NCBI GenBank assembly: GCA_903842455.1
Contig: CAIMLX010000024.1
Location: 35,941-99,940, forward strand
Source of the DNA: an uncultured Hyphomicrobiales bacterium
GTDB taxonomy: Bacteria; Pseudomonadota; Alphaproteobacteria; Rhizobiales; Devosiaceae
DNA: 64,000 nucleotides
Direction of reading: 5' to 3'
This document shows, in pieces, positions 37,381 through 45,712 of the stretch. A model generated the notes under the pieces. The model searched no databases, was not told where the DNA came from, and saw only the letters and a program-made list of their open reading frames with translations. The position numbers and the translations under genes were made by a program. Every line of letters starts with the position of its first letter. Position 1 is the first letter of the stretch.

Positions 37381-38085
37381 ATGGACAAGACCGAGCGCCT
37401 GTTTTCCGTCATGAACGCCCTCCGCCGGCACCGACGGCCGGTGACGGCCGCGCAACTGGCGGAGGAGCAGGGCGTCTCGGTTCGCACGCTCTATCGCGAC
37501 ATCCAGACGCTGATCGGGCTTGGTGCGCCCATCGATGGGGAAGCGGGGGTCGGCTACATGCTGCGGCCGGGCTTCTTCATGCCGCCGCTGATGTTCACCC
37601 CCGAGGAGCTGGAGGCACTGGTGCTGGGCGCGCGCTGGGTGCAGGCGCAACCCGATGCGGGGCTGGCCGGCGCAGCAAAAAACGCGCTCGGCAAGATCGG
37701 CACCGCCTCGCCGCAGGACCTGCGCGACCGGATGCGCGATACGGGGCTGTGGCCGGTTCTGGTCCGGGGCCGTAGCGAGCCGCTGCCGGTGCTCGGGCTC
37801 GTTCGCGACGCCATGCGCAACGAGATGGCGCTCCATATCGGGTATGCCGACGAAGTCGGCAACCAGAGCGAGCGGGATATCTGGCCGGTACAGCTCGCCT
37901 ACTACGATGGCAAGCAGGTGGTTGTCGCCTGGTGCGTGATGCGTGAGGCGTTCCGGCACTTTCGCACCGACCGCATCGTCAGCGCCGCCGAAACCGACCG
38001 TCGCTTCGGCCGCCGGCGCCTCGAGCTGACCAGGCAATGGCGCGAGGAATGGGTCCGCCTGAACCCCGACTGGCAGCAGCCCTAG
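37381..38085 (+). CDS. HTH-WYL transcriptional regulator (YafY family)
   Basis: A 234-residue regulator with an N-terminal DeoR/HTH_11-type helix-turn-helix (PVTAAQLAEEQGVSVRTLYRDIQTL) and a C-terminal WYL domain (about residues 135-215: IWPVQLAYYDGKQVVVAWC then FRHFRTDRI), a ligand- or nucleic-acid-sensing SH3-like fold. It starts one base after the helicase stop, so both probably share a transcript. YafY-type proteins regulate diverse functions; WYL regulators next to DNA-repair enzymes often respond to DNA damage. That link here is inference. Confidence 0.88.
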   Translation: MDKTERLFSVMNALRRHRRPVTAAQLAEEQGVSVRTLYRDIQTLIGLGAPIDGEAGVGYMLRPGFFMPPLMFTPEELEALVLGARWVQAQPDAGLAGAAKNALGKIGTASPQDLRDRMRDTGLWPVLVRGRSEPLPVLGLVRDAMRNEMALHIGYADEVGNQSERDIWPVQLAYYDGKQVVVAWCVMREAFRHFRTDRIVSAAETDRRFGRRRLELTRQWREEWVRLNPDWQQP

Positions 38086-38090
38086 CCGGC

Positions 38091-39209
38091 TCAAGGGGTC
38101 CGCTTGTAGTGCACCCAGTCGTTCTGCCCGATATGCATGGCGCGAGGCAGCAGATAGTCCGGATCGTAGGGATGCACCTCGCCGAAGCCGAACTGCTCGT
38201 CGTTGACAAAAACGCTTTGCCGCACGACCGGCCAGATCTCGGAGCGGAGAAAGTGCTGGTCGCGGTGGACATAGTTGGCGCGCACCCCGATGCCGGAAAC
38301 GAAGCTCCTGATCTTCGGCGTCATCGGCCCGAGGTTGCCCCGGTGGGCTCCCCACATGCCGGCGAGCATCAGTTCGGAGTGCTGGATGTTGTCGCGCATG
38401 ACGTGGAAGGCGCGGCCGGAGCGGAGCCACGCCGCCACGGCTGCCCGCTCCTTCACGGTGATCACCGAGTCGGCGTCGCGCACGATGTAGAGGCCGACAT
38501 CGGGATCGTCTTCGACGAGGAAGCGCCAGAACAGGCCGTAATCTTATGCCGGCATACCGGTGACGGTGACGACCTGGGCGCCGTTCTGCGCCAGCAGCCG
38601 CCGCGCCTCCGCGGGCACGGTCTCGTCGATATAGAAGCGGGGCGTCCAGCCGGGGTAGAGATAGCGCGCCACCACGGCGTTGTTGAGCGCCCCGAGGATG
38701 TAACGCTGGTCGCTGCCGAAGAGCGAGAAGGCAAGCACCTGCCGGGCGGGCCTGCCGAGGTCGACCGACGCGAGGTGAAAATGCTGCGGCGGCGCCTGGA
38801 GCGCGCTCGCATCCTTGAGCCGCAGCGCCTCGGTGCCGTGCTGGCGGGCCTCGTCGAGCCGGCCGTAGTGGCCGAGGCACGAGCACATCATGTCGTGGAA
38901 ACGGATCGGCTCGAGTTCATCGCGCCGCGCCTCGAGCACCGCCACGGCCGCCTCGAGGTTGCCGGCGTCGCGGTGCAGCACCACGAGATTGACGATGTTC
39001 TCCGACGTTGGCTCGCGGGCGGCCACCCGCGCCATCAGCAAGGCAGCCTGCGGCAGGTTGCGGCGGCGGAAATGGTGATAGCCAGCGATCTTGGCGGCCC
39101 ACAGGTCGGTGCCGGCGGCATCGTCGAGGAGCGCCAGCTCGGCATTGGTGTAGGTGGCATTGGCATCGGCCCGAAACCGTTTGACCAGTTCGGTCACATC
39201 ACCGCTCAT
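38091..39209 (-). pseudogene. TPR and glycosyltransferase-like gene broken by one stop codon
   Basis: A frame of 372 codons starts at the ATG at 39209 (with GGAGG upstream) and continues to the stop at 38091, but carries a TAA at 38544-38546. The part before it (221 residues) has helical TPR-like repeats and then FSLFGSDQRYILGALNNA; the part after it, DYGLFWRFLVEDDPDVGLY then VRDADSVITVKERAA, continues the same fold, a nucleotide-diphospho-sugar-transferase-like domain with the DAD metal motif. Both halves are in the same frame, so a single base change explains the break. It may be a recent pseudogene, two separately made chains, or a sequencing error. In a working copy the product would be a glycosyltransferase-related protein. 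Confidence 0.7.
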
Positions 39210-39622
39210 CGCCCTGCCTCCACCGCCCTGCGACCGTACCATGCCGGAAAGCGGCCGGTGCGAAAAGGGATGGGACCGGGGCGAGCGAGACCCCGGGGTC
39301 CTTTCCGATATTTCAGGGTTCTCACGCGCTCGTGTAGCGGGGCATTCATTGCCATTCGCACCCACCGTTCCGCGCCCGCACCTACGTCATTGCCGACGCA
39401 ACTTTGGACAGCCAAACGAGCCTGAGAGCCCCGTGCCGCCTACGGTTGCCTTGAGGATACCTACCCGCCCCGGTGGCCCTGGGTTTCTCGCACGGTACTG
39501 GCGTTCCTTGTCGTAACCCTCTGGGTTAATTATATAATTTCAAGCCCGAGAGTCGTGATTTCGCGTCTTGTGGATCGGCCCTGGCAGTCCGATTTCACAG
39601 TTGTCCAGAAAACGAAAGGGAC
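39210..39622. other. 413-base intergenic region
   Basis: This is the only gap above 300 bases. It holds no frame with coding character and no tRNA-like fold that I can see. The left part is the upstream region of the broken glycosyltransferase-like gene. The right part has an AT-rich patch with a consensus -10 element and then a leader of about 80 bases to the small secreted protein at 39623. A regulatory RNA cannot be excluded. Confidence 0.5.
39508..39538 (+). promoter_or_regulatory. sigma70-type promoter for the small secreted protein
   Basis: A perfect -10 hexamer TATAAT (39533-39538) stands out in GC-rich DNA, with TTGTCG at 39508-39513 as a possible -35 at a rather long 19-base spacing. 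Transcription would begin near 39545, leaving a leader of about 78 bases before the ATG at 39623. Confidence 0.45.
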
Positions 39623-39973
39623 ATGAAAATGAAGACCTCAATTGCTCTCGCCGCTCTCCTTATTGCCGGTGCCGTGTCGGCTCCCGTGCTGGCCAGCGAC
39701 TCTTCGTTCGACAATGACTGGTACGTGACCCAGCTGCAGCAGAAGGGTGTCAATGCCATCCAGGCCTACGAAGGCGCTCCGGGCGAAATCCGCGCAGTGG
39801 TGCAGACCGCCGACGGCAAGCAGATTTTCCAGTACTTCAACGACGAGACGCTCGCTCCGATCGGCGCCAACCCCGGCACCAATTCCCGCGTGATGAGCAA
39901 GCTCGACACCGGCGCCAAGGTGCAGGGTCCGCAGGTCACCGATTCGCTGCTTGAAGACCACTTCTTCGACTGA
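39623..39973 (+). CDS. small secreted protein of unknown function
   Basis: A 116-residue protein with a Sec signal peptide (residues 1-25, VLA-SD cleavage). The mature part, about 91 residues, begins with a helix (NDWYVTQLQQKGVNAIQAYEG), continues with a beta hairpin around VVQTADGKQIFQYFNDETL and ends acidic in LLEDHFFD. The first part resembles short periplasmic PepSY-like domains in which a QLxxxGY-type helix precedes a hairpin, but this is not certain. AGGG precedes the ATG. A strong promoter-like -10 upstream and a perfect hairpin downstream mark it as a one-gene unit that may be well expressed. Confidence 0.72.
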   Translation: MKMKTSIALAALLIAGAVSAPVLASDSSFDNDWYVTQLQQKGVNAIQAYEGAPGEIRAVVQTADGKQIFQYFNDETLAPIGANPGTNSRVMSKLDTGAKVQGPQVTDSLLEDHFFD

Positions 39974-39983
39974 CGCGCTTCCC

Positions 39984-40011
39984 GAACCGGCGGGCTTATC
40001 CCCGCCGGTTC
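39984..40011 (+). terminator. perfect hairpin after the small secreted protein gene
   Basis: An 11-bp perfect stem GAACCGGCGGG/CCCGCCGGTTC with loop CTTATC lies ten bases after the stop. No T run follows, so it is a stabilising hairpin or a weak terminator, possibly acting also for the convergent HxlR gene. Confidence 0.55.
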
Positions 40012-40058
40012 GCTAACTGCCGGCCCGCTGGTCCTCGTGACCAGCCATCGGCCGGCGG

Positions 40059-40457
40059 TCACCCACCGGCGCGCAGCTGAGCCACCGGTTCGGCATCGGA
40101 CCGGGTATCGAACTCGCGGCGCGCATCCACCACGCTCTGCCAGTGCTTGGCGGCAAATACTTCGAAGGCCTCGAAGGCGAGCAGCGCCTCCTTGCCGAGG
40201 TCCGTGAGCACGTAGTCGACCCGGGGTGGTATGGTGGCATAGCTCGTGCGCAGCACGAAGCCGTCGCGCTCCAGCGCCCGGAGGCTCGCCGTCAGGGCCT
40301 TCTGCGAGATGGTGCCGATCTCGCGCTGCAACTCGGAAAAGCGCATCGTCTCGCGCCGCAGGTGCAGCACCACGATCAGCGTCCACTTGCTGTTGCGGGT
40401 GGTGAGCAACTCATCGATCACCACAGGATCGATGGGCGGGTTCTTTGATTGACGCAC
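40059..40457 (-). CDS. HxlR-family transcriptional regulator
   Basis: A 132-residue winged-helix regulator of the HxlR (MarR-like) family. The signature KWTLIVVLHLRRETMRFSELQREIGTISQ, then LTASLRALERDGFVLRTSYATIPPRVDYVLTDLG, covers the HTH and wing; the C-terminal helices make the dimer. Many HxlR proteins carry a redox cysteine near the N-terminus; none is present here, so thiol sensing is unlikely. No enzyme gene adjoins it. A CtrA-like site lies about 130 bases upstream of its start. Confidence 0.86.
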   Translation of the reverse strand: MRQSKNPPIDPVVIDELLTTRNSKWTLIVVLHLRRETMRFSELQREIGTISQKALTASLRALERDGFVLRTSYATIPPRVDYVLTDLGKEALLAFEAFEVFAAKHWQSVVDARREFDTRSDAEPVAQLRAGG

Positions 40458-40585
40458 TGGCGAACTCCGAATATCGGCGCGCCGGGTCTCTCCGCCCGGG
40501 CGCCGTGAATTCCCCTCGATGCCGGATATTGGTCCGGCCGGCGGATATTCCAGTGGCAGGCGCGAAGATTCAATGCGCCGTTGCC

Positions 40586-40600
40586 TTAACGTTCCATTAA
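40586..40600. promoter_or_regulatory. CtrA-like binding site
   Basis: TTAACGTTCCATTAA has the exact TTAA-N7-TTAA form of the full CtrA site of alphaproteobacteria. It lies in the gap between the end of trmB and the start of the HxlR gene, about 130 bases upstream of the latter on its strand. In GC-rich DNA two TTAA blocks at this spacing are uncommon by chance, though single sites are not proof. Confidence 0.4.
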
Positions 40601-40631
40601 ATGACGGTTAGCCTGGCGGGGGTCGCGCCGG

Positions 40632-41342
40632 TCAGCGGCGGGCGAAGCTGAAGTAGAAGCTCTGCATCCGCCCTTCGCGCCGCGCCTTTTCCTCGTAGCG
40701 GGTGGGCTGCCAGCCGGGATACGGCGTGTGCAAGTCGGCCGGCGTCACCGGCGCGAAGCTGAAGTCGGGCGAGCGCAGGACGTGCGCCAAGGTCCAGTTG
40801 GCGTAGTCCTCGATATCGGTGGCGAAGCGGAACAGCGCACCGGGCTTCAGCACGCGCGCAAGTTCACCCAGCGTGGTCGGCGAGACGAAGCGACGCTTGT
40901 GGTGCCGCACCTTCGGCCAGGGGTCGGGGTAGAGCAGGTAGGCGCCCGACAGGCTCGCATCGGGCAGCTTCTGCAGCAGTTTCAACGCATCATCGGCGTA
41001 GAGCCAGACGTTCTCGGTCTCGTCGGCATCGAGCTTTTCGAGCAGCTTGGCGATGCCGCCCGAAAACACCTCGCAGCCGATGAAGCCGGTTTCCGGGTTC
41101 TCCCGCGCCTGCCGCGCCAGATGCTCGCCGCCGCCATAGCCGATCTCGATGATGACATCCGACTTGCCCGGAAAAAGCCCGGCCGGGTCGAGTGCACCCT
41201 CCGGCAGGGCGATCTCGAGCACCGGCAGCAATTCCTTGAACAGCCGGTCCTGGCCCTTGTGCAGCCGCTTGCCGGAGCGGCGGCCGAAAAAGGCGCGCAG
41301 CTCGCCATCGACGTTGAGGGGGTGGTGGGGTTTGTCGGTCAC
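40632..41342 (-). CDS. trmB: tRNA (guanine-N7-)-methyltransferase
   Basis: TrmB methylates G46 of tRNAs with S-adenosylmethionine. Visible features are AFFGRRSGKRL at the N-terminus, the SAM loop DVIIEIGYGGGEHL, GCEVFSGGI, the LYPDPWPKVRHHKRR signature of the family, and RFATDIEDYANW. The GTG at 41342 (MTDKPHHPLN) is preferred since it matches the usual short N-terminus; an ATG at 41369 exists but lies within a dispersed repeat. That gives 236 residues. It follows metK on the same strand, so SAM synthesis and a SAM-using enzyme are neighbours; it closes the miaB-to-trmB block. Confidence 0.93.
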   Translation of the reverse strand: MTDKPHHPLNVDGELRAFFGRRSGKRLHKGQDRLFKELLPVLEIALPEGALDPAGLFPGKSDVIIEIGYGGGEHLARQARENPETGFIGCEVFSGGIAKLLEKLDADETENVWLYADDALKLLQKLPDASLSGAYLLYPDPWPKVRHHKRRFVSPTTLGELARVLKPGALFRFATDIEDYANWTLAHVLRSPDFSFAPVTPADLHTPYPGWQPTRYEEKARREGRMQSFYFSFARR

Positions 41343-41362
41343 TAGGATCACTTTCACCAAAG

Positions 41363-41455
41363 CTGTCATTCCGGCGAAGGCCGGAATCCATCCTGATTAG
41401 TTCGAGCAAGGCCCTAGCGCCTCAGGTTGGGCCCCGGCCTTCGCCGGGGTGACAG
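41363..41455. repeat. inverted pair of 28-base REP-like hairpin units
   Basis: Units at 41363-41390 and 41428-41455 face each other. Both keep the frame CTGTCA...CCA and the stem-loop plan of the units at 32639-32720 with a GAAG loop. The left stem is TTCCGGC/GCCGGAA and the right, read on its strand, CCCCGGC/GCCGGGG, so the differences are pair-wise compensated. It lies between metK and trmB. Confidence 0.85.
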
Positions 41456-41473
41456 GTGTGTGTCGATCCGAAA

Positions 41474-42736
41474 TCACGCCGCCTTCAGCGCGGCCTTCAG
41501 GGCTGGGACCAGATCGGTTTTTTCCCAGCTGAACGAGCCGTCGCGGCCGGGCTTGCGGCCGAAGTGGCCGTAGGCCGAGGTCTTGGCATAGATCGGCTTG
41601 TTGAGGTCGAGCCTGGTGCGGATGCCGCGCGGGCTGAGGTCGAACACCTCGCCCAGCACTCTCTCCAGCCGCGCTTCGTCCACCTTGCCGGTGCCGTGCA
41701 GATCGACATAGATCGACAGCGGCTTGGCGACGCCGATGGCGTAGCTGAGCTGGATGGTGGCGCGATCGGCAAGGCCGGCAGCGACGACGTTCTTGGCGAG
41801 GTAGCGGGCAGCATAGGCGGCCGAGCGGTCGACCTTGGTGGGATCCTTGCCCGAGAAGGCGCCGCCGCCATGCGGGGCCGCGCCACCGTAGGTGTCGACG
41901 ATGATCTTGCGGCCGGTGAGGCCTGCATCGCCATCCGGTCCGCCGACCACGAACTTGCCGGTGGGGTTGACGTGCCAGACGGTTTCAGCGGAGATCCAGC
42001 CATCGGGCAGCGCTGCGCGCACGTAGGGCTCGACGATCTTGCGGACGTCGTCGGAGCTCAACGACGCATCGACGTGCTGGGTCGAGACGACGATCTGTGT
42101 GACGGCCACCGGCACGCCGTTCTCGTAGCGCACCGTGACCTGGCTCTTGGCATCGGGGCCGAGCTTGACCGCAGCGCCTTCGCCCGCCTTGCGGGCAATG
42201 GTGAGGGCCTCGAGAATCTTGTGGGCGTAGTAGATCGGGGCGGGCAGGAGTTCGGGCGTCTCGCGGCTGGCGTAGCCGAACATGATGCCCTGGTCGCCGG
42301 CGCCGACATCCTTGTTGCCGGTTTCGTCGACGCCCTGCGCGATATCGGCGGACTGGCCGTGCAGCAGCACGTCGATCTTGGCGGTCTTCCAGTGGAATCC
42401 CGCCTGCTCGTAGCCGATCGCCTTGATGGCCTTGCGGGCGGTGGACTTGAACTTGGCCGGGTTGACCATCGGGTGGCCGGCAGCATCGAGCAGTATCTTG
42501 CCGTCCTTGCCCTTTTTGAGCAGCGTCTCGGGGACGCGGACTTCGCCGGCGATTACCACGCGGTTGGTGGTAGCAAGGGTCTCGCAGGCGATGCGGACCT
42601 GGGCCGGATCCATGCCGGCTTTCTTCGCCTCGCGGAACACCAGGTCGACGATTTCGTCGCTGATGCGGTCGCAGACCTTGTCGGGATGACCCTCGGACAC
42701 CGACTCCGACGTGAAGAGATAGGACGACCGCGCCAC
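41474..42736 (-). CDS. metK: S-adenosylmethionine synthetase
   Basis: MetK makes SAM from methionine and ATP. The 420-residue product has the motifs [17 protein letters not shown] (ATP-binding histidine), [12 protein letters not shown], the glycine-rich [23 protein letters not shown]-loop and [13 protein letters not shown]. Alphaproteobacterial MetK proteins are slightly longer than the E. coli enzyme, as here. The GTG at 42736 with GGGGG upstream is chosen over the ATG at 42781 because [13 protein letters not shown] matches the usual start. A palindrome and a hairpin with T run lie in the leader and may control it. Confidence 0.96.
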   Translation of the reverse strand: MARSSYLFTSESVSEGHPDKVCDRISDEIVDLVFREAKKAGMDPAQVRIACETLATTNRVVIAGEVRVPETLLKKGKDGKILLDAAGHPMVNPAKFKSTARKAIKAIGYEQAGFHWKTAKIDVLLHGQSADIAQGVDETGNKDVGAGDQGIMFGYASRETPELLPAPIYYAHKILEALTIARKAGEGAAVKLGPDAKSQVTVRYENGVPVAVTQIVVSTQHVDASLSSDDVRKIVEPYVRAALPDGWISAETVWHVNPTGKFVVGGPDGDAGLTGRKIIVDTYGGAAPHGGGAFSGKDPTKVDRSAAYAARYLAKNVVAAGLADRATIQLSYAIGVAKPLSIYVDLHGTGKVDEARLERVLGEVFDLSPRGIRTRLDLNKPIYAKTSAYGHFGRKPGRDGSFSWEKTDLVPALKAALKAA

Positions 42737-42759
42737 GGCGAAACCCCCAAAAACTGCAT

Positions 42760-42778
42760 AAAAAATGCGAAAATCGCA
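42760..42778 (-). promoter_or_regulatory. possible attenuator hairpin in the metK leader
   Basis: On the metK strand TGCGA-TTT-TCGCA is followed by TTTTTT, about 24 bases before the metK start codon. The TGCG that opens this stem can instead pair with a CGCA just upstream (CGCA-AATG-TGCG), so two exclusive structures are possible, as in attenuators. The stems are short, and no known SAM riboswitch core was recognised. Confidence 0.35.
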
Positions 42779-42826
42779 CATTTGCGCGAGGTTCTGCCAC
42801 CGGCGGTGGTTGCGGTCAAGGCTTAT

Positions 42827-42842
42827 ATAAAGAAAGCTTTAT
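42827..42842. promoter_or_regulatory. ATAAAG-N4-CTTTAT palindrome upstream of metK
   Basis: ATAAAGAAAGCTTTAT is a perfect inverted repeat (6-4-6) between lnt and metK. On the metK strand it lies just before TTGACC, a good -35 element. Such a site could bind a dimeric repressor or activator; it recalls operators of ArsR-type SAH-responsive regulators, but that match is from memory and unproven. Confidence 0.4.
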
Positions 42843-42869
42843 GTCCCGTTACGGCGTGTCGCGGAATAT

Positions 42870-44495
42870 TCATTCGAGCCGGCGCGGACGCCGCGCAGCG
42901 AGCCCGCTCAGGCCGAGTCCAAGGGCGATCAGGACGAAGAAAGGCCAGTCGCCAACGCGGTTGAAGAGTGTGCCTTCGGCCAGCTTCTGGCTCGGCACCA
43001 CATCGAGCACGCCGGGTTGCAGGGGCGCCAGGGAGGCGGTGATGCGGCCGAGCGGATCGGTGGCGAAGGTGATGCCGGTATTGGCGGCGCGCAGCAGGGG
43101 CAGGCCGGTCTCCACGGCGCGGAGACGGGTCAGGTGGGCGTGCTGCGCGGGGCCGAGCGATCCGTCGAACCAGGCGTCGTTGGTGATGTTGAGGATGAAC
43201 TGCGCCTGTTCCAGCTCCTCCGCGGGGCCGATATCGCCTGGAAAAACTGCTTCGTAGCACACGAGGGCCAGAAACTTTGGCCACCCCGCCACCTGCATCA
43301 GTCGTTTGCCGTCGCCGGGTGCCCAACCATTGGTGCCGGGGACGAACTGGTTGATGCCGAACAACCGCCAGAAGGACTGGAACGGCAGATATTCGCCAAA
43401 CGGGACGAGGTGCGACTTGTCGTAGCTCGCCACCACTTCGCCATTGGTGTCGATGGCGAGAATCGCGTTGAAGCCGGGATTATCCGGGATGATCTCCCCA
43501 TCGTCGCCGATGGGCTCGCGCGGCGCGCCGGTGAGCAGCAGGGTATCGGCGGGCAGGGTGCGGGCGATGCGCGCCAGCGCGTCGGGATAACTGGCGAGGA
43601 AGAAGGGGAACACCGATTCGGGCCAGACCAGCGTGGTGATGCCGTCGAGCCCGGTATCGGACGGGGTCAGCTGCTGCGAGGACAGGTCGAGCAGCGTGGT
43701 GATGATGGTGTCGGGGTCGCCCTGGCTCCAGTCCGCATGGTCGAGGATCATCGGCTGCACCATCCGCACCTTCATGTCGGTGCGCGGCGTGAGGGGTGTA
43801 TTGTTGAGGCGCCAGTAGCCGAACCCGACCTGCAGGGCGAGCGCGGCCATCGCCACCGTGAAAGGCAGCACGCGCAACGGCCAGCCCCGCTGGTCGGCGG
43901 GCCAGATCAATGCCGGGGTGGAGGCCATCAGGATGGCGAGCAGCGTCAGGCCGTAGACGCCCGTTACCGAGGCCAGCTGCATCAGCTGGTCGGTGCCGGT
44001 GAGGGCGTAGCCGATCAGGTCGAACGGAAAACCCGAGAACAGGTGGCCGCGGGCCCATTCCGCCAGCGCCAGGCACGCGGTGAAGGTGAGTATCCGCAGC
44101 CAGCTGCCGGTCCACATCAGGTGCGCCAGGGCGCTCCCCAGGCCCCAGAAGATCGCGAGGATGGCCGCCAGCCCGACGATGCCGAACGGCATCAGCAGGA
44201 GGAAGATGCCGCCCTGCTGGATGAAGGCCGCACCCAGCCAGTGCAGGGCGGCGCTGAAATAGCCGAGCCCGAAGCCGAAGCCGATGGAGAAGGCCGGTCC
44301 GAAGATGCGGCCGACAAGTGTGTGCTTCCTTTCAGCGCCGTCGAGCGCCCAGATCCAGACCGGCAGGGCCAGGAACAGCGCCGGCAGGAAGAACAATGGC
44401 GGCGCCGAGGTCGCGGCGATGGCTCCCGCCACAACCAGGATGAGGAAGCGCCGCCAGCCGTGGCTCAGCATCATGGTTTCGGCCAGCCAGGTCAT
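42870..44495 (-). CDS. lnt: apolipoprotein N-acyltransferase
   Basis: Lnt adds the third acyl chain to lipoproteins at the periplasmic face of the inner membrane. The 541-residue product has six to seven N-terminal membrane helices, then a nitrilase-fold domain with the catalytic glutamate in WPESVFPF, lysine in YDKSHLVPFGEYLP and cysteine 413 in ALVCYEAVFPG, and a final membrane helix (residues about 515-532). All essential residues are present. It lies between corC and metK in the conserved order; in several relatives an HTH gene sits between lnt and metK, but none is present here. Confidence 0.95.
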   Translation of the reverse strand: MTWLAETMMLSHGWRRFLILVVAGAIAATSAPPLFFLPALFLALPVWIWALDGAERKHTLVGRIFGPAFSIGFGFGLGYFSAALHWLGAAFIQQGGIFLLLMPFGIVGLAAILAIFWGLGSALAHLMWTGSWLRILTFTACLALAEWARGHLFSGFPFDLIGYALTGTDQLMQLASVTGVYGLTLLAILMASTPALIWPADQRGWPLRVLPFTVAMAALALQVGFGYWRLNNTPLTPRTDMKVRMVQPMILDHADWSQGDPDTIITTLLDLSSQQLTPSDTGLDGITTLVWPESVFPFFLASYPDALARIARTLPADTLLLTGAPREPIGDDGEIIPDNPGFNAILAIDTNGEVVASYDKSHLVPFGEYLPFQSFWRLFGINQFVPGTNGWAPGDGKRLMQVAGWPKFLALVCYEAVFPGDIGPAEELEQAQFILNITNDAWFDGSLGPAQHAHLTRLRAVETGLPLLRAANTGITFATDPLGRITASLAPLQPGVLDVVPSQKLAEGTLFNRVGDWPFFVLIALGLGLSGLAARRPRRLE

Positions 44496-44592
44496 GCGAC
44501 GCTCGAATCACAGGGCATTGCGCTAGGTTGCGGTCCGACGCTGGCCGGTCAAGGCGTAGGAGGGATATGGCGCGCGGGCGCTTCGATGAGAC

Positions 44593-45663
44593 CTAGCCCG
44601 CCGCTGGCGGTTTATCTTCCGGTGGAGCCTTCGCCACAGGGGCCACGGGCAGGCTGGTCTTGTCGACCAGCAGCTTCGGGGGCCGGGGCTTTGGTTGCTT
44701 CAGCCGCTTGATCTTGACGCGTTTCACCTGGCGGCTGTCGGACTGCAGGACCTCGAACTCGAAGCCCTTGATGCCGCCGACCACTTCGCCCTTGAGCGGC
44801 ACGTGACCGGCAAGCTCGAACACCAGCCCGCCCAGCGTATCGACTTCGTCGGCATGGGCGCCGGGGTCGAAATCCGGGCCGATGACTTCACGGACTTCGT
44901 CCAGTTCGGCGCGGGCAGAGGCGATGAAGAGGTTGGAGTTCACCTTGCGGACCAGTGCCACGTCGTCGTCATGCTCGTCCTCGATCTCGCCGACGACCGC
45001 TTCGAGCAGGTCCTCGATGGTGACGAGCCCGTCGGTGCCGCCATATTCGTCGATGACCACGGCCATGTGGACGCGGCGGGCCTGCATCTGCTGCAGCAGG
45101 TCGCCCACCGGCATCAGCGGCGGCACAAACAGCACCTGCCGCACGATATCGAGCTTTTCGAGCCGCTGGCGCAGCGGGGGCGAGACCAGCTTCACCGGCA
45201 GCGGCGCCTCGGGATCGGTCACCGGCTCGGTGATGCGGCGCAGTGCATCCTTCACATGGATGAAGCCGACGATATCGTCGAGGCTGTCATCATAGACCGG
45301 CATGCGCGAGTGGCCGACCGAGCGGAAGCGCGTCACCAGGGTGGCCAGCGTCGCCGTCTTCTCGATGGCCTCGATATCGGCGCGCGGGACCATGACGTCC
45401 TCGACGCGCTTTTCGCCCATTTCGAGCACGTTCTTGAGAATGGCGCGCTCGGAGACGGTAAAATCCGCCGTCTCGCCGCTGTTCTCGCTCTCGAGCGCGA
45501 CTTCGAGGTCGTCGCGCAGCGACACGGTGCGCATCGCGAGGATGCCGCGAACCCGGTTCCAGATTTTTTGCCCCCACGACTGGGTGGAGGCGGGACTAGA
45601 GGGAGGCTCGGCGGCTGGCGCCGACGCCGGCTTGCGCGGCGCGGTGAGACTGTCGTCGTTCAT
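44593..45663 (-). CDS. corC: CorC/HlyC-type CBS-domain protein
   Basis: A 356-residue cytoplasmic protein with a proline-rich N-terminal region, a pair of CBS domains (about residues 90-220: [69 protein letters not shown]) and a C-terminal CorC_HlyC FAD-like domain. The C-terminus is extended and rich in lysine and proline. The family acts in magnesium/cobalt efflux or phosphate-lipid-linked envelope functions; the exact role is debated. The ATG at 45663 is the conserved-looking start. Placement between ybeY and lnt is the standard alphaproteobacterial arrangement. Confidence 0.92.
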   Translation of the reverse strand: MNDDSLTAPRKPASAPAAEPPSSPASTQSWGQKIWNRVRGILAMRTVSLRDDLEVALESENSGETADFTVSERAILKNVLEMGEKRVEDVMVPRADIEAIEKTATLATLVTRFRSVGHSRMPVYDDSLDDIVGFIHVKDALRRITEPVTDPEAPLPVKLVSPPLRQRLEKLDIVRQVLFVPPLMPVGDLLQQMQARRVHMAVVIDEYGGTDGLVTIEDLLEAVVGEIEDEHDDDVALVRKVNSNLFIASARAELDEVREVIGPDFDPGAHADEVDTLGGLVFELAGHVPLKGEVVGGIKGFEFEVLQSDSRQVKRVKIKRLKQPKPRPPKLLVDKTSLPVAPVAKAPPEDKPPAAG

Positions 45664-45712
45664 GAAATGGGCCCATGCGCACATGAACCTGCCAATTGAT
45701 CGGACCCCTAAT

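Noticed and set aside
42737..42869. A known SAM riboswitch in front of metK
   Set aside because: I could not align the leader with the core of SAM-II, SAM-V or SAM/SAH types; only the palindrome and hairpins are reported.
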